From the NCBI GenBank assembly GCA_003141455.1, contig PLMA01000048.1:96194-160193 (forward strand): a stretch of DNA of 64,000 nt, written 5' to 3'. Below the pieces are notes generated by a model. The model was not told the origin of the DNA. It saw only the letters and a program-made list of their open reading frames with translations, and did not search any database. The translations under genes were made by a program, and so were the position numbers. The stretch's first letter is position 1; the number at the start of each line of letters is the position of its first letter. Below are positions 1 through 8,897 of this stretch, piece after piece. The stretch is from Chloroflexota bacterium. GTDB lineage: Bacteria; Chloroflexota; Limnocylindria; Limnocylindrales; CSP1-4.

Positions 1-740
1 TCCAGGCTGACCTCAAGACGTTCGCCGCCTTCGGCGTCTACGGCGCGTCGGCGATCACCGCGATCACAGCCCAGAACACGATCGGCGTCCGCGCGATCCA
101 CGAGGTGCCGGCCTCGGTGGTCGCGGCTCAGATCGACGCCGTCCTCGACGACATTGGCGCCGACGCGGCCAAGACCGGCATGCTTTCGAGCCCGGAGATC
201 ATCGAGACCGTCGCCGATCGTTTGCGCGCCCATGCCGTTGCCGCGCTCGTCGTCGATCCGGTCATGGTTGCCAAGAGCGGCGATCGTCTGCTCCGCGAGG
301 ACGCGGTTCGGGCCCTGCGCGATCTGCTCCTGCCGCTGGCGGCCGTCGTGACTCCGAACGCACCAGAGGCGACCGTCCTGTCGGGGATCGACGTCGTCGA
401 CGCCACGTCCGCGCGGGAGGCAGCCCGCCGGATCCACGACCTGGGCCCGGCTATGGTCGTCGTGAAGGGCGGCCATCTCGACGGTGACACATCCGACGAC
501 CTGGTCTTCGATGGGCGCACATTCGAGGTCCTGTCGGGTCGGCGGATCGCCACCCGGCATACCCACGGCACGGGCTGCACCTTCTCGGCGGCCATCTGCG
601 CGTGCCTCGCGCGCGGACTGGCGCCGCTCGAGGCGGTGCGGGAGGCACGTGCTTTTGTGCAAGGTGCCATCGAGCACGCCGAGCCGCTCGGCGGCGGTCA
701 TGGCCCGGTCAACCATCTCTGGAGGCTCTCGAATGGTTGA
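1..740 (+). CDS. thiD: Hydroxymethylpyrimidine/phosphomethylpyrimidine kinase, 5' end cut by the window
   Basis: ThiD phosphorylates hydroxymethylpyrimidine and then its monophosphate, giving HMP-PP for thiamine synthesis. The reading frame is open from base 3 (QADLKTFAAFGVYGASAITA), and that opening matches the ThiD region just after the N-terminal GGxGIQAD loop, so roughly 20-25 residues lie outside the window. About 245 residues are visible. The C-terminal GTGCTFSAAICACLARG is the ribokinase-family anion-hole motif. The last 8 bp overlap thiM. It is the first visible gene of a thiD-M-E-L-cytX operon; any TPP riboswitch would lie upstream, outside the window. Confidence 0.95.
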   Translation, partial: QADLKTFAAFGVYGASAITAITAQNTIGVRAIHEVPASVVAAQIDAVLDDIGADAAKTGMLSSPEIIETVADRLRAHAVAALVVDPVMVAKSGDRLLREDAVRALRDLLLPLAAVVTPNAPEATVLSGIDVVDATSAREAARRIHDLGPAMVVVKGGHLDGDTSDDLVFDGRTFEVLSGRRIATRHTHGTGCTFSAAICACLARGLAPLEAVREARAFVQGAIEHAEPLGGGHGPVNHLWRLSNG

Positions 741-1557
741 GCTGGATCTGGCGGAACTGACCGCCGAGTCCCTGGAGCGTATTCGCCAGCGGACGCCGCT
801 GGTTCACAACATCACCAACTTCGTCGTGATGAATGACACGGCGAACGTCCTGCTGGCGATCGGTGCGTCGCCGGTCATGGCCCACGCCATCGAGGAAGTC
901 CGCGAGATGGTCTCGATCGCCGGGGCGCTCGTCCTGAACATCGGCACCCTGGACACGGAGTGGGTCGAGTCGATGCTGATCGCCGGTGAGGAGGCGAATG
1001 CCCGAGGGGTGCCGATCGTCCTGGACCCGGTCGGGGCGGGAGCCACCAGATTGCGGACGGCGACGACTCAGCAAATCCTCGATAACGTCAAGTTGGCCTC
1101 GGTTCGCGGCAATGCCGGCGAGCTGGCAACCATCGCCGGCTTCGGGGCCAAGCTTCGAGGCGTCGACTCCGTTTCCGCCGATTCGCCCGATGAGGCCGTC
1201 CGAGTCGTTGCGCGCAGAATCGGCGGCGCGGCCGTGGCCAGTGGCGCGGTCGACTACGTGGCCGATGCCACGCGTCTGGCCGAGGTCCGGAACGGCGACC
1301 CGCTCATGGGCCGCATCACCGGGTCCGGGTGCATGGCCACCGCCCTGGTCGGGGCCTTTCTGGCGGTGGAGCCGGATCCGTTCCTGGCCAGCGTCGAGGC
1401 CATGATCGCCTTCGGGATCGCCGGCGAGACCGCGGCGAAGGTCAGTGCCGGCCCCGGGACGTTCCGGTCCAACCTGATGGATGCGGTCGCGAACCTGGAT
1501 CGCGCGACGATCCTGGCCGGAGCCCGGGCCACGACGAGGGAGGTGGAGCCGGCATGA
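733..1557 (+). CDS. thiM: Hydroxyethylthiazole kinase
   Basis: Salvages the thiazole moiety of thiamine by phosphorylating 4-methyl-5-hydroxyethylthiazole. The protein is 274 residues, the usual family length. Visible family features are TPLVHNITNFVVMNDTAN near the N-terminus, GNAGE in the middle and GRITGSGCMATALVGAF for the nucleotide/anion-hole loop with its catalytic Cys. The ATG at 733 overlaps the end of thiD and sits behind the GGAGG at 721-725; the longer upstream frame in this phase is only a shadow of thiD. The stop overlaps the thiE start (ATGA), implying translational coupling. Confidence 0.95.
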   Translation: MVELDLAELTAESLERIRQRTPLVHNITNFVVMNDTANVLLAIGASPVMAHAIEEVREMVSIAGALVLNIGTLDTEWVESMLIAGEEANARGVPIVLDPVGAGATRLRTATTQQILDNVKLASVRGNAGELATIAGFGAKLRGVDSVSADSPDEAVRVVARRIGGAAVASGAVDYVADATRLAEVRNGDPLMGRITGSGCMATALVGAFLAVEPDPFLASVEAMIAFGIAGETAAKVSAGPGTFRSNLMDAVANLDRATILAGARATTREVEPA

Positions 1558-2231
1558 CCGAACCCAGCCGCGAGCGCATTCGAAGGCGCGAGGTGATCCG
1601 AACCTCCGCCGTCTACCTCGTCACGGAGGAGGCGCTGAGCGCCGGCCGCCGCTCCGAGGAGATCGCCGAAGCCGCGCTCCGGGCCGGGGTGCGCGTCGTC
1701 CAGGTGCGCGAGAAGGAAGGATCCGCGCGCCGCGCCCTGGACGTGGCGGTGAACCTGCGTGAGCTGACCCGCCGCTATGGCGCTCTGCTGCTCGTCAACG
1801 ACCGAATCGACATCGCCATCGCCGCCGGAGCTGACGGCGTCCACCTAGGCCAGGAGGACCTGCCCGTGGAGCTGGCCCGGCGCCTGCTGGGCGACGACGC
1901 GCTCGTCGGCCTTTCGATCACGGACGCCGATCAGCTGGCCGCCCGCGACGCGACCGAGGCCGACTACCTTGGGGTGGGAGCGGTCTTCCCGACGGGCTCG
2001 AAGGGGGATGCGACACTGACCGGCTTGCCGTTGCTGGCAGCGGCCCGGGCCGCCACGCGGGCCCCGATTGTGGCCATCGGCGGCATCGACGCCGGCAATG
2101 CCGGGCTCGCCATCGCCGCAGGCGCCGACAGCGTTGCCGTCATCAGCGCCATCGCCGCTGCCGCCGACCCGAGCGGCGCCGCGGAAGCTCTTTCGGCGCT
2201 GGCGGCCGGCGCAAAGGCGGCCCGTCGATGA
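1554..2231 (+). CDS. thiE: Thiamine-phosphate synthase
   Basis: Couples HMP-PP with thiazole phosphate to make thiamine monophosphate. The 225-residue TIM barrel shows the family signatures in order: VYLVTEEAL, VVQVREKEGSARRALD, LLVNDRIDIAIAAGADGVHL, GLSITDADQL, YLGVGAVFPTGSKGDA and IVAIGGIDAGNA. The ATG start overlaps the thiM stop, and the stop overlaps the thiL start, so the block reads as one coupled operon. Nothing is unusual in length or in the motifs I can check. Confidence 0.95.
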   Translation: MTEPSRERIRRREVIRTSAVYLVTEEALSAGRRSEEIAEAALRAGVRVVQVREKEGSARRALDVAVNLRELTRRYGALLLVNDRIDIAIAAGADGVHLGQEDLPVELARRLLGDDALVGLSITDADQLAARDATEADYLGVGAVFPTGSKGDATLTGLPLLAAARAATRAPIVAIGGIDAGNAGLAIAAGADSVAVISAIAAAADPSGAAEALSALAAGAKAARR

Positions 2232-3211
2232 GCGGCCCCGGGGAGTTCGATCTCATCGATGCGCTGTCCGCCCGCCTGGACCCTCCCGACGAGGGGCTCG
2301 GGATCGGCGACGATGCGGCGGCGTGGCGGCCGGGGGCCGGCTCGGTAGTGGTGGCCACGACGGACATGCTGGTCGAGGGGATCCACTTCCGGCTCGACTG
2401 GACCTCACCGCACGACCTGGGCTGGAAGGCTCTGGCGGTGAGTCTCTCCGACCTGGCCGCGATGGGCGCACGACCCGGCCGTGGCCTCGTCTCCGTCGCG
2501 CTCCTGCCGGGCCAGACGACGCTGGTCGAGGAGCTGTACGAGGGCATGAGCGAGCTGGCCCGTCTCACCGGATCGCGGATCGTCGGCGGGGACACCGTCC
2601 GCAGTCCCGGGCCGGTGGTCGTCAACGTGGCCATGCTCGGCGAGGCGTATCCGGACCAGCTTCTGCGCCGCGACGGAGCCCGCCCGGGCGACCTGCTGGC
2701 CCTTACCGGCACCGTAGGCGCCTCTGCCGCCGGCCTGGATCTGCTGCTCCGCGACGACCGGAAATCGCTGGAGCGGCCGGAGGCAGCGCCGCTCCTGGCC
2801 GCGTTGCACCGCCCGGAGCCCCGGCTGGCTGCCGGAGCTGTCCTGGCCACCCTCGGCCTCAAATGCGCCATCGACGTCAGCGACGGTGTTGCGAGCGAGG
2901 CGTGGCACCTGGCCCGGGCGAGTCAGGTCGGGATCGAGATCGACGTGGACCGGCTACCGCTGGCCGCCGAAGCGGTAGCCCTGCTCGGCCAGTCGAAGGC
3001 TCGAGGCCTGGCGCTCTCCGGCGGCGAGGACTACCAGCTTCTCTTCGCCGTGTCGGAAGCGAGGCTGGCGGAGGTCTCTGACGCGCTGGGCGACGGCGGG
3101 GCGCCGATCGTCGTGGGTCGCGTCACGGGCGAGCGTCCGGGCGGCCACGTGACCTTCCTGGAGTCGGGCCGGCCGATCGAGACGATCTCGGCCGGCTACG
3201 TGGCCTTCTGA
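2228..3211 (+). CDS. thiL: Thiamine-monophosphate kinase
   Basis: ATP-dependent conversion of thiamine monophosphate to the cofactor thiamine diphosphate, the last step of the pathway. 327 residues, normal for ThiL. Motifs seen: LGIGDDAAAW (Mg/ATP-binding Asp cluster), TTDMLVEGIHF, LAVSLSDLAAMGARP, RIVGGDT, CAIDVSDG and ALSGGEDYQLLF. These are PurM/ThiL superfamily signatures in the expected order. The start overlaps thiE by four bases. With thiD, M and E it completes salvage and condensation to TPP; no thiC or thiG is visible here. Confidence 0.95.
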   Translation: MSGPGEFDLIDALSARLDPPDEGLGIGDDAAAWRPGAGSVVVATTDMLVEGIHFRLDWTSPHDLGWKALAVSLSDLAAMGARPGRGLVSVALLPGQTTLVEELYEGMSELARLTGSRIVGGDTVRSPGPVVVNVAMLGEAYPDQLLRRDGARPGDLLALTGTVGASAAGLDLLLRDDRKSLERPEAAPLLAALHRPEPRLAAGAVLATLGLKCAIDVSDGVASEAWHLARASQVGIEIDVDRLPLAAEAVALLGQSKARGLALSGGEDYQLLFAVSEARLAEVSDALGDGGAPIVVGRVTGERPGGHVTFLESGRPIETISAGYVAF

Positions 3212-3227
3212 GCGGCGGAGGATCGAT

Positions 3228-4574
3228 TTGACCGGGCAAGCACAGCCGCTCGGCGTGCCGCGAAGCGACCTGGGCGCGGCGACGGTCGGCGTCGAGCCGG
3301 TGCCGGCACGCTTCCGCGTGCTCGGCTTCCTCGACTACTTCGTCCTGTGGGCCGATCTGGGCGTGGGGTTGCTGGTACTGGCTGCCGGATCGTATCTGGT
3401 GCCGGGGCTGGGGCTGCCGGAGGCGCTCCTGGCCATCGTTCTTGGCACCGCGGCGGGCAACCTCATGCTCGGTCTGGCCGGTGTCATCGGTAGCGAGCAC
3501 GGCATTCCGTCCATGGTCAGCCTCCGGCCTAGCTTCGGCCAGCGCGGCAGCTACCTGCCCAGCCTGATCAACGTCGTCCAGCTCGTCGGCTGGGGCGCTT
3601 TCGAGATCGTCATCATGGCCCAGGCCTCGTCGCGGTTGAGCGGCCCGATCCTGGGCTTCGCCAGCTATCCGATCTGGGCGGTGGGCTGGGGCGCGATCGT
3701 CGTCCTGCTGGCCCTGGGCGGGCCCCTCGTCGTCGTCCGGCAGTGGCTGGAGAAGATCGGCATCTGGCTCGTGTTGCTCACGATCTCGTGGATGGCCGTC
3801 TACGCCCTGACGCGAGGCGACCTGGGCTCCATCTGGGGCCGGCCCGGCGACGGCAGCCTCGGTTTCGCCCAGGCGATCGATCTCGTCGTGGCCATGCCGA
3901 TCAGCTGGCTACCGCTTGTGGCGGACTTCAACCGTTTCGCGAAAGACTCCCGCTCGTCGTTCGCCGGAACGGTGGCGGGCTTCGGCGTCGCCAACGTCCT
4001 GTGCTACGCCCTCGGCGCGATCTTGATCCTGGTCCTGCCGTCGACGGACCTCGTCGGCTCGATCATGACCGTCGCCTTCGGCGCCGCAGGGCTGGCGCTC
4101 CTCCTCGGTGACGAGACGGACAATGCCTTCGCCGACGTCTACTCGAGCGCCATCTCGATCAAGAACGTCATTCCCGGCCTGCCGACTCGCGCCCTGGTGG
4201 CAGCGGTTGGCGGAACGTGTCTTGCCCTCGCGTTGACCGTCGATCTGGCCAGCTTCCAGGGATTCTTGTACCTGGTCGGATCGCTTATCACGCCGCTCTT
4301 CGGGGTTCTCTTCGCCGACTACTTCCTGCTGCGCCGGCGGCGCTATACGAACGAGGAGCTGTATCCGCTCGATCTGCGAGGCGAGCTGCCCTGGGGAGTG
4401 AACCCCATCGCCCTGGTCGCCTGGGCGGCCGGCGTGGGCGCGTACCTGGGCGAGACGACCTATGTCGGCTGGCTGGGTGGAACGTTGCCGTCGCTGGGAG
4501 CCTCGATGGCGGTCTACCTTCTCGTGAGTCTGGCGATCAAGGGTGCCCGTCGACCACCCGAGCCGGCGGCGTAG
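3228..4574 (+). CDS. cytX: NCS1-family permease, probable hydroxymethylpyrimidine transporter
   Basis: 448 residues with about 12 hydrophobic segments, of the nucleobase:cation symporter-1 (CodB-like) family. The start is TTG at 3228, chosen because GGAGG at 3217-3221 is correctly spaced and no better start is near. N-terminal RFRVLGFLDYFVLWADLGVG and the internal GIPSMVSLRPSFGQRGSYLP are typical of the CytX/CodB branch. Family and context, last gene of a thi operon, point to uptake of HMP or a related thiamine precursor rather than cytosine. Substrate is inferred from neighbours only. Confidence 0.85.
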   Translation: MTGQAQPLGVPRSDLGAATVGVEPVPARFRVLGFLDYFVLWADLGVGLLVLAAGSYLVPGLGLPEALLAIVLGTAAGNLMLGLAGVIGSEHGIPSMVSLRPSFGQRGSYLPSLINVVQLVGWGAFEIVIMAQASSRLSGPILGFASYPIWAVGWGAIVVLLALGGPLVVVRQWLEKIGIWLVLLTISWMAVYALTRGDLGSIWGRPGDGSLGFAQAIDLVVAMPISWLPLVADFNRFAKDSRSSFAGTVAGFGVANVLCYALGAILILVLPSTDLVGSIMTVAFGAAGLALLLGDETDNAFADVYSSAISIKNVIPGLPTRALVAAVGGTCLALALTVDLASFQGFLYLVGSLITPLFGVLFADYFLLRRRRYTNEELYPLDLRGELPWGVNPIALVAWAAGVGAYLGETTYVGWLGGTLPSLGASMAVYLLVSLAIKGARRPPEPAA

Positions 4575-4703
4575 CCCCGAACGTTTCTCTCCGGCCAGGT
4601 CGAACGGCACGCCGATCCTGCGGCAGATGGCCGCGTCGGTCTCGTAGAAGGCTCCGATCGAGTCGACGATCGTGCCGTCCCAGTCGAAGAGGATGGTCCG
4701 CAC
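4575..4703 (-). pseudogene. N-terminal remnant of a HAD-family phosphatase
   Basis: On the minus strand a GTG at 4703 opens a frame with FDWDGTIVDSIGAFYETDAA, the unmistakable first motif (DxDGTxxDS) of a HAD phosphoglycolate-phosphatase-like hydrolase. Resemblance to the family ends after about 43 residues, exactly where the frame runs into the 3' end of cytX on the other strand. The remaining ~170 residues of a normal HAD enzyme are absent, so this looks like a gene truncated by a deletion that joined it to cytX. Confidence 0.6.
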
Positions 4704-4890
4704 GGCAGTACATCCTAGTGTCGGCAAATTGACAGTGGGGCCGATGCATCCAATTGCGCTCGTTCGTCGAATACAGAGATAGAGGGATCAGCGGGCGCGC
4801 TCGGGTCCTCAACCTAAATGACCGCGAAATCCCCTGTTCCATCCTTCGGGAAAACCGATACCTCACATGTAGTCCAACTCGAACGCATGG

Positions 4891-4896
4891 TACATT
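4891..4896 (+). promoter_or_regulatory. -10 hexamer TACATT of a probable leaderless promoter
   Basis: TACATT ends 7 nt before the GTG at 4904. No Shine-Dalgarno sequence is visible. The placement predicts transcription starting at or next to the start codon. No strong -35 element is evident. Confidence 0.45.
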
Positions 4897-4903
4897 TCTA
4901 GTC

Positions 4904-5461
4904 GTGACGGACCTCTCGCACCCAGCAATCCAGCGCGTTGTCGAAGCCGCTTCTCGAAAGGGCGTCGCGCTCGACATCACGATCTTCAGCGACTCGACGC
5001 GCACCGCCGAGGAAGCCGCCGCAACCGTCGGGGCGGAGCTCGGCCAGATCGTCAAGTCGCTCGTCTTCGTGGCGCCGCGCCTCGACGGACGCCTGGTGCC
5101 GATCGTTTGCCTGGTCTCCGGCCGGAATCTGGCCGACCTCAGTCTGCTGGCAGCGGTCACCGGCGAGTCGGCGATCCGGCGGGCCACGGCGAGCGAAGTG
5201 CGTGACCTGACCGGGTTCTCCATCGGCGGCATTCCGCCGTTCGGCCACGGTCGCAACGTCCAGACGGTGATGGATCAGGATCTGGGCGTCTATGAGTGGG
5301 TGTGGGCTGCCGCCGGCACGGACACGGCCGTCTTCCGCGTCTCTCCGGGGACTCTCCGAATGCTTGCCAACGCCTTCGTGGCCCCGATCGCGGAGACCTC
5401 CTGGATGCACTCCGCTCGCGCCGCAGCTGCCGAGCCGCGGCTTCAGTTCGAGGTCGGATAG
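4904..5461 (+). CDS. YbaK/ProX-family aminoacyl-tRNA deacylase-like protein
   Basis: 185 residues of the YbaK/EbsC/ProRS-associated editing-domain family. These cytoplasmic proteins hydrolyse mischarged aminoacyl-tRNA (for example Cys- or Ala-tRNA-Pro). Motifs: ELGQIVKSLVFVA (with the catalytic-site Lys), LVCLVSGRN-type strand, and GFSIGGIPPFGHGRNVQTVM (the GxPPxGH loop). The GTG start at 4904 fits the preceding -10 hexamer and the family N-terminus; longer upstream frames carry no recognisable sequence. It stands alone, not in an operon. The exact tRNA substrate cannot be told from sequence. Confidence 0.85.
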   Translation: MTDLSHPAIQRVVEAASRKGVALDITIFSDSTRTAEEAAATVGAELGQIVKSLVFVAPRLDGRLVPIVCLVSGRNLADLSLLAAVTGESAIRRATASEVRDLTGFSIGGIPPFGHGRNVQTVMDQDLGVYEWVWAAAGTDTAVFRVSPGTLRMLANAFVAPIAETSWMHSARAAAAEPRLQFEVG

Positions 5462-5968
5462 CACATCCGGGGTCCTGCTCGGTTCCTCGTTCTTTCCGGC
5501 TCCGGCCGCGTTCAACATCGAGACGACGCTCTTTCCCACACGCGCCCGAGTCGATCGGGTCCGCTTACGACTGTGGATAGACGGTGGGCAACTCTCGTGG
5601 GCGACCGTCGAACTCGGTGGAAAACCCCATTGCCGAGGCGATCTCCTTCCCCTAGCGTGAGTAGCACGCCTGAAGGTGTCGAGCGACTGCTAGCGGCTGA
5701 GATGACATCAAGGCTCACGCAGCGGGTAGGTTCCTTCGGGCGTCTTTGATTCCTCGCCGATCCCTCACTCGGTCCGGGATGCGCGATCCGCGAGAAGCCC
5801 CGCCGGCGCACCACCGCCCCAGTTCTTCAAACGTCGAGGCGGCGTCCCGGATGGCTTCAGGCACCGCCTCGGCATTCTGCAAGGTCCGGGGTGGAGGAGG
5901 GGGGCCCGGGTCTCGCTCGTATTCGGATTTGGGCCGCGGTCCCGAGTGGGGCCGTAGGCGCTGATGTG
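5462..5968. other. Intergenic stretch without a convincing gene
   Basis: About 500 bp in which all open frames are Arg/Pro-rich shadows with no recognisable domain. I see no clear hairpin with a T-tract, tRNA or repeat. It lies between the stop of the deacylase and a convergent small hypothetical gene, so it may hold the 3' ends of both transcripts. Confidence 0.4.
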
Positions 5969-6253
5969 TCAGTTCTCCTGCCTTTCGACCTCGCCCCACT
6001 CTGTATTCGAGTACAGGTCCCGCAGGAAGAGGAGCCGGCTGATCTGCCCGAGCGACCAACGGGAGTCGCATTCCGGCAGCCCGACGACGTAGCCGATCAA
6101 CGCGGCGGAGTCCGCATCGTCGAAGCCGCCGGCGACCAGCAGGCGGTGGGCCTCCTGTATCTCAGGCACGCGCGGCAGGAGGTCCGGCGGGAGCGGAGTC
6201 GCCGGGGGAGCCGCCCGGTTGTCCTGATCCACGAGTTGGGCAGCTTCGCCCAT
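5969..6253 (-). CDS. Small hypothetical protein
   Basis: I do not recognise the family. The last ~75 residues look protein-like (mixed composition, FDDADSAALIGYVVGL, SLGQISRLLFLRDLYSNTEW), while the R/P-rich sequence upstream of the ATG at 6253 looks like non-coding frame. I therefore took that ATG, giving 94 residues; the frame stays open upstream to another ATG at 6373. It may be soluble and alpha-helical. Its neighbours give no functional hint. Confidence 0.45.
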   Translation of the reverse strand: MGEAAQLVDQDNRAAPPATPLPPDLLPRVPEIQEAHRLLVAGGFDDADSAALIGYVVGLPECDSRWSLGQISRLLFLRDLYSNTEWGEVERQEN

Positions 6254-6536
6254 CGGGACCGGGAACAGCAGATACGGGGGTCGTCGGGAGGCCGGGCGAG
6301 GACGGCCCGCAGCCGGCCGCCAGGCCAGCGGTCCGGTTGGACCTGTGCTGCGTCGATCCGCCTGTCGAGGCATCTCCAGAACCTCCGCTTCCCCCTTGTA
6401 CCGGAACAGTCGGTTCCGGGGGCCGTCGGCACGAGCGCCGTGAGTCCCGGCACCGCAGGTACTTGAGGTCCAGTGCTCGTGCGTTCGGACTAGCCGTTGG
6501 GCGAGCTTTATAGCGAGTCAGGTGGCTGCGGTTCGC

Positions 6537-6542
6537 TAGACT
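6537..6542 (+). promoter_or_regulatory. -10 hexamer TAGACT of a probable leaderless promoter
   Basis: TAGACT is followed by a 6-nt gap and then the GTG at 6549. No ribosome binding site is present, consistent with a leaderless transcript. Confidence 0.5.
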
Positions 6543-6548
6543 GCCAAC

Positions 6549-7736
6549 GTGCGCGTCCGCCAGTTCGAGCTCCGGCTTCTCGCTGTCGCCCTCACCATCC
6601 TTTGGGGCGCGGGCGCCGGTGTGATCCTCGTCGCCTACCGGCCCGGCGGCCCCGTCGACCTCCTGGTCGGCATCGCGGCATCTCTGCCGCTGCTGGTCAG
6701 CGTCGCCTCGATCGTGTGGCCGCCGCTGGTGCGCAGCGATCGAGGATCGGCCGGGGTCTTCTGGCTTGGCCTGGTTGCGGGACTCTTGCTGCTGCCGTCG
6801 ATCGCGGGGGTCACCGGTCAGGTTGTCGAGGGCGGCACTCAGGCCCTTCTGCCCTCTCTGGAGGTCGTCTACCCCTGGGCGCTGGCCCTGCTGGCGACGA
6901 GTCTCTTCGCCGGAGTCGGAATCAGCCGTCAGTTCATCAACGAGGTCGGCATCGGCAAGCGTCGTATGGCCGCCTCGCTGGCCTTCGCCTTTGTCGCCAC
7001 CTCGGTCATCGGCGGTGTCTACGCCGGGGTGAGTCTGGCCGACGAAGCCGCCCTTCGCGACCGGCCCGCCACCCATTCCAGGTTCGGACCGACGGCGGCC
7101 AACCTTATACCTCCGGAATGCAACCAGGCCCTGATGAGTGCGGCCACGGCGAAGCTGGAACTCGACCTCTGGGCCGACGTCGACGGGCGGTCGGTGGGGA
7201 CGGTGAATCTCAACGGGACCAGGTCCAGCCTGGACGTCTCCTGGACGGCACAGGTGGTCCGCGGCGCCGACCTCTTCGTCCAGTACTCCGCGGTGCGTCG
7301 GGGATCCGCGGCCTGGCTTCTCGCGCCGGGCGGCGCCTGGACGGAGGTTCCAGTCGCCGAGCTGGACGGCGACATGGTGGATGCCTCGGCTCTTGCCGGA
7401 GCGCTCTCTATCGGCAATCGAGCCACTGCCGAGAACCGCGGGTTCGAGTACGTGGAAGGCGCGCGAGCCCGGCACTGCCGCATCGCCGTGGACGGCGCCA
7501 CGTTCCAAACGTCGTTCCCGCAGGTCGTCTGGCTGGTCGGAAAGGCCGACACGTCGACGTGGCGGGGCGAGCTGAACTACTGGGTCTTCGGCGACGGAGA
7601 GGTGGGCCGGATCGAAGGCCGGATCAACGGAAGCGCGCAGGAGATCCTGCCTCATGGCCTGCTGGCGACGGTCAACCTTCGGATGACCGCGACGGACCGG
7701 GGCGCGCCGGTCTCGATTCCGACGCCTCGCACGTGA
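6549..7736 (+). CDS. Uncharacterised membrane-anchored protein with extracytoplasmic domain
   Basis: 395 residues. The first ~160 contain about four hydrophobic helices (around residues 8-30, 38-58, 68-92 and 110-165). The remaining ~230 residues form a soluble domain, probably outside the cell, with two Cys (PPECNQALM and ARHCRIAVDG) that could form a disulfide. The soluble part resembles lipoprotein-type beta-rich folds (LDLWADVDGRSVGTVNLNG) but I cannot assign a family. GTG start chosen from the -10 element 6 nt upstream. The following WYL regulator starts only a few bases after the stop, so the two may be co-transcribed. Confidence 0.75.
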   Translation: MRVRQFELRLLAVALTILWGAGAGVILVAYRPGGPVDLLVGIAASLPLLVSVASIVWPPLVRSDRGSAGVFWLGLVAGLLLLPSIAGVTGQVVEGGTQALLPSLEVVYPWALALLATSLFAGVGISRQFINEVGIGKRRMAASLAFAFVATSVIGGVYAGVSLADEAALRDRPATHSRFGPTAANLIPPECNQALMSAATAKLELDLWADVDGRSVGTVNLNGTRSSLDVSWTAQVVRGADLFVQYSAVRRGSAAWLLAPGGAWTEVPVAELDGDMVDASALAGALSIGNRATAENRGFEYVEGARARHCRIAVDGATFQTSFPQVVWLVGKADTSTWRGELNYWVFGDGEVGRIEGRINGSAQEILPHGLLATVNLRMTATDRGAPVSIPTPRT

Positions 7737-7746
7737 TGGATTGAAG

Positions 7747-8874
7747 ATGAGGCCGCCGACAGGACCGGACGGAGGCGAGTCCGCGTCCGGACGCCCGCTG
7801 GGCGGTCTCGGCGGCGATCTCGGCGGCGGCAACCACTCGACTCCCGGCAACCTGGCCGGCGACAGCCACGCGCCTCCCGACGACCTGGGCGGTCTCTCGG
7901 CCGATCGGGCCGTCAAGCGCGATCGGCTGGCCCGCTTCTACCGGGTCATTCGCTACCTGGCCGCCCATCCGGAGGGCGCCGCGGTAGACGCCGTCGCCGG
8001 CTTCGTGGGCATGTCGCGCCGGACCGTCTACCGCGATCTGCGGGCCCTGGAGGCCGAGATCGGGATTCCTCTGTGGAGCGAGGGCGGCCGGTGGGGGATC
8101 GTTGAGGGCGCCTTCCTGCCCCCGCTGCGACTGACCCTGGACGAAGCCGTGGCCTTCTTCCTCGCCGCTCGCCTGACGGCCCAATTCGCCGACCGATACG
8201 ACCCGGACATGGGTGCGGCGTTCCAGAAGCTGGCCGAAATCCTGCCGCCGGTCGTGGCCCGACACCTGGAGCGGACCATCGACGTGCTGGCCAGCCGGCC
8301 GCCGGACGAGCGGTTGACACGGCACCTGCGGCTGCTGGCGCGAGCCTGGGCGGAGCGGCGTGTGGTGGAGGTCACGTACAACGCGGCCGCTCATAGTCCG
8401 GGGCGGCCGCCGCGGCGTGCGCGCGTGCACCCATATCTACTCGAGGCTTCGGCGACGACGCGGGCGCTGTACCTGATGGGCTTCGACGAATCGCGCAGCG
8501 CGATCAGGACCTTCAAACTGCAGCGAATCCTGGATCTGTCGCTCGCACCGGAGACCTTCGAGCCGCCCCACCCCGGAGCCGTCCAGGAGGGGCTCGACCG
8601 CGCCTGGGGGGTCATCGCCGACCAGGAGGAGGTGGAGGTCGTGCTGCGCTTCGATGCGGCGATCGCCGGCCAGGTGACGGAGACGACCTGGCACCCCACG
8701 GAGCGCGTTGCTGCCGAAGCGGACGGGAGCGTCGTCTGGAGGGCCCGTGTCCCGGGCACGATCGAGATCCGGCGGTGGATCCTTTCGTGGGGCTCCGCGG
8801 TGGAAGTGCTCGAGCCGCCCGAGCTGCGCGACGAGGTCGCCGCGACACATCGCGCGGCGGCGGCGCGGTACTGA
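7747..8874 (+). CDS. WYL-domain transcriptional regulator with N-terminal HTH
   Basis: About 375 residues. A Gly-rich, probably disordered N-terminus (GGLGGDLGGGNHS) is followed by a DeoR-type winged helix (RLARFYRVIRYLAAHPEG and VGMSRRTVYRDLRALEAEIG, roughly residues 60-120). A WYL-type ligand-binding region and C-terminal extension follow (YLLEASATTRALYLMGFDES, AIRTFKLQRI). Such proteins bind DNA and sense nucleic-acid or small-molecule ligands. I took the ATG at 7747; a TTG two codons upstream is also possible. The target is not evident; the preceding membrane protein is the natural candidate partner. Confidence 0.85.
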   Translation: MRPPTGPDGGESASGRPLGGLGGDLGGGNHSTPGNLAGDSHAPPDDLGGLSADRAVKRDRLARFYRVIRYLAAHPEGAAVDAVAGFVGMSRRTVYRDLRALEAEIGIPLWSEGGRWGIVEGAFLPPLRLTLDEAVAFFLAARLTAQFADRYDPDMGAAFQKLAEILPPVVARHLERTIDVLASRPPDERLTRHLRLLARAWAERRVVEVTYNAAAHSPGRPPRRARVHPYLLEASATTRALYLMGFDESRSAIRTFKLQRILDLSLAPETFEPPHPGAVQEGLDRAWGVIADQEEVEVVLRFDAAIAGQVTETTWHPTERVAAEADGSVVWRARVPGTIEIRRWILSWGSAVEVLEPPELRDEVAATHRAAAARY

Positions 8875-8885
8875 CCATCTGCGTC

Positions 8886-8891
8886 TAGGCT
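8886..8891 (+). promoter_or_regulatory. -10 hexamer TAGGCT of a probable leaderless promoter
   Basis: TAGGCT sits 6 nt before the ATG at 8898, the same geometry as at 6549. No Shine-Dalgarno is visible. Confidence 0.5.
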
Positions 8892-8897
8892 TGCGGC

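Noticed and set aside
3909..4570. Continuation of the HAD frame across the cytX gene
   Set aside because: Residues beyond ~43 have no HAD motifs and low-complexity R/Q-rich composition; they are antisense to a certain permease gene.
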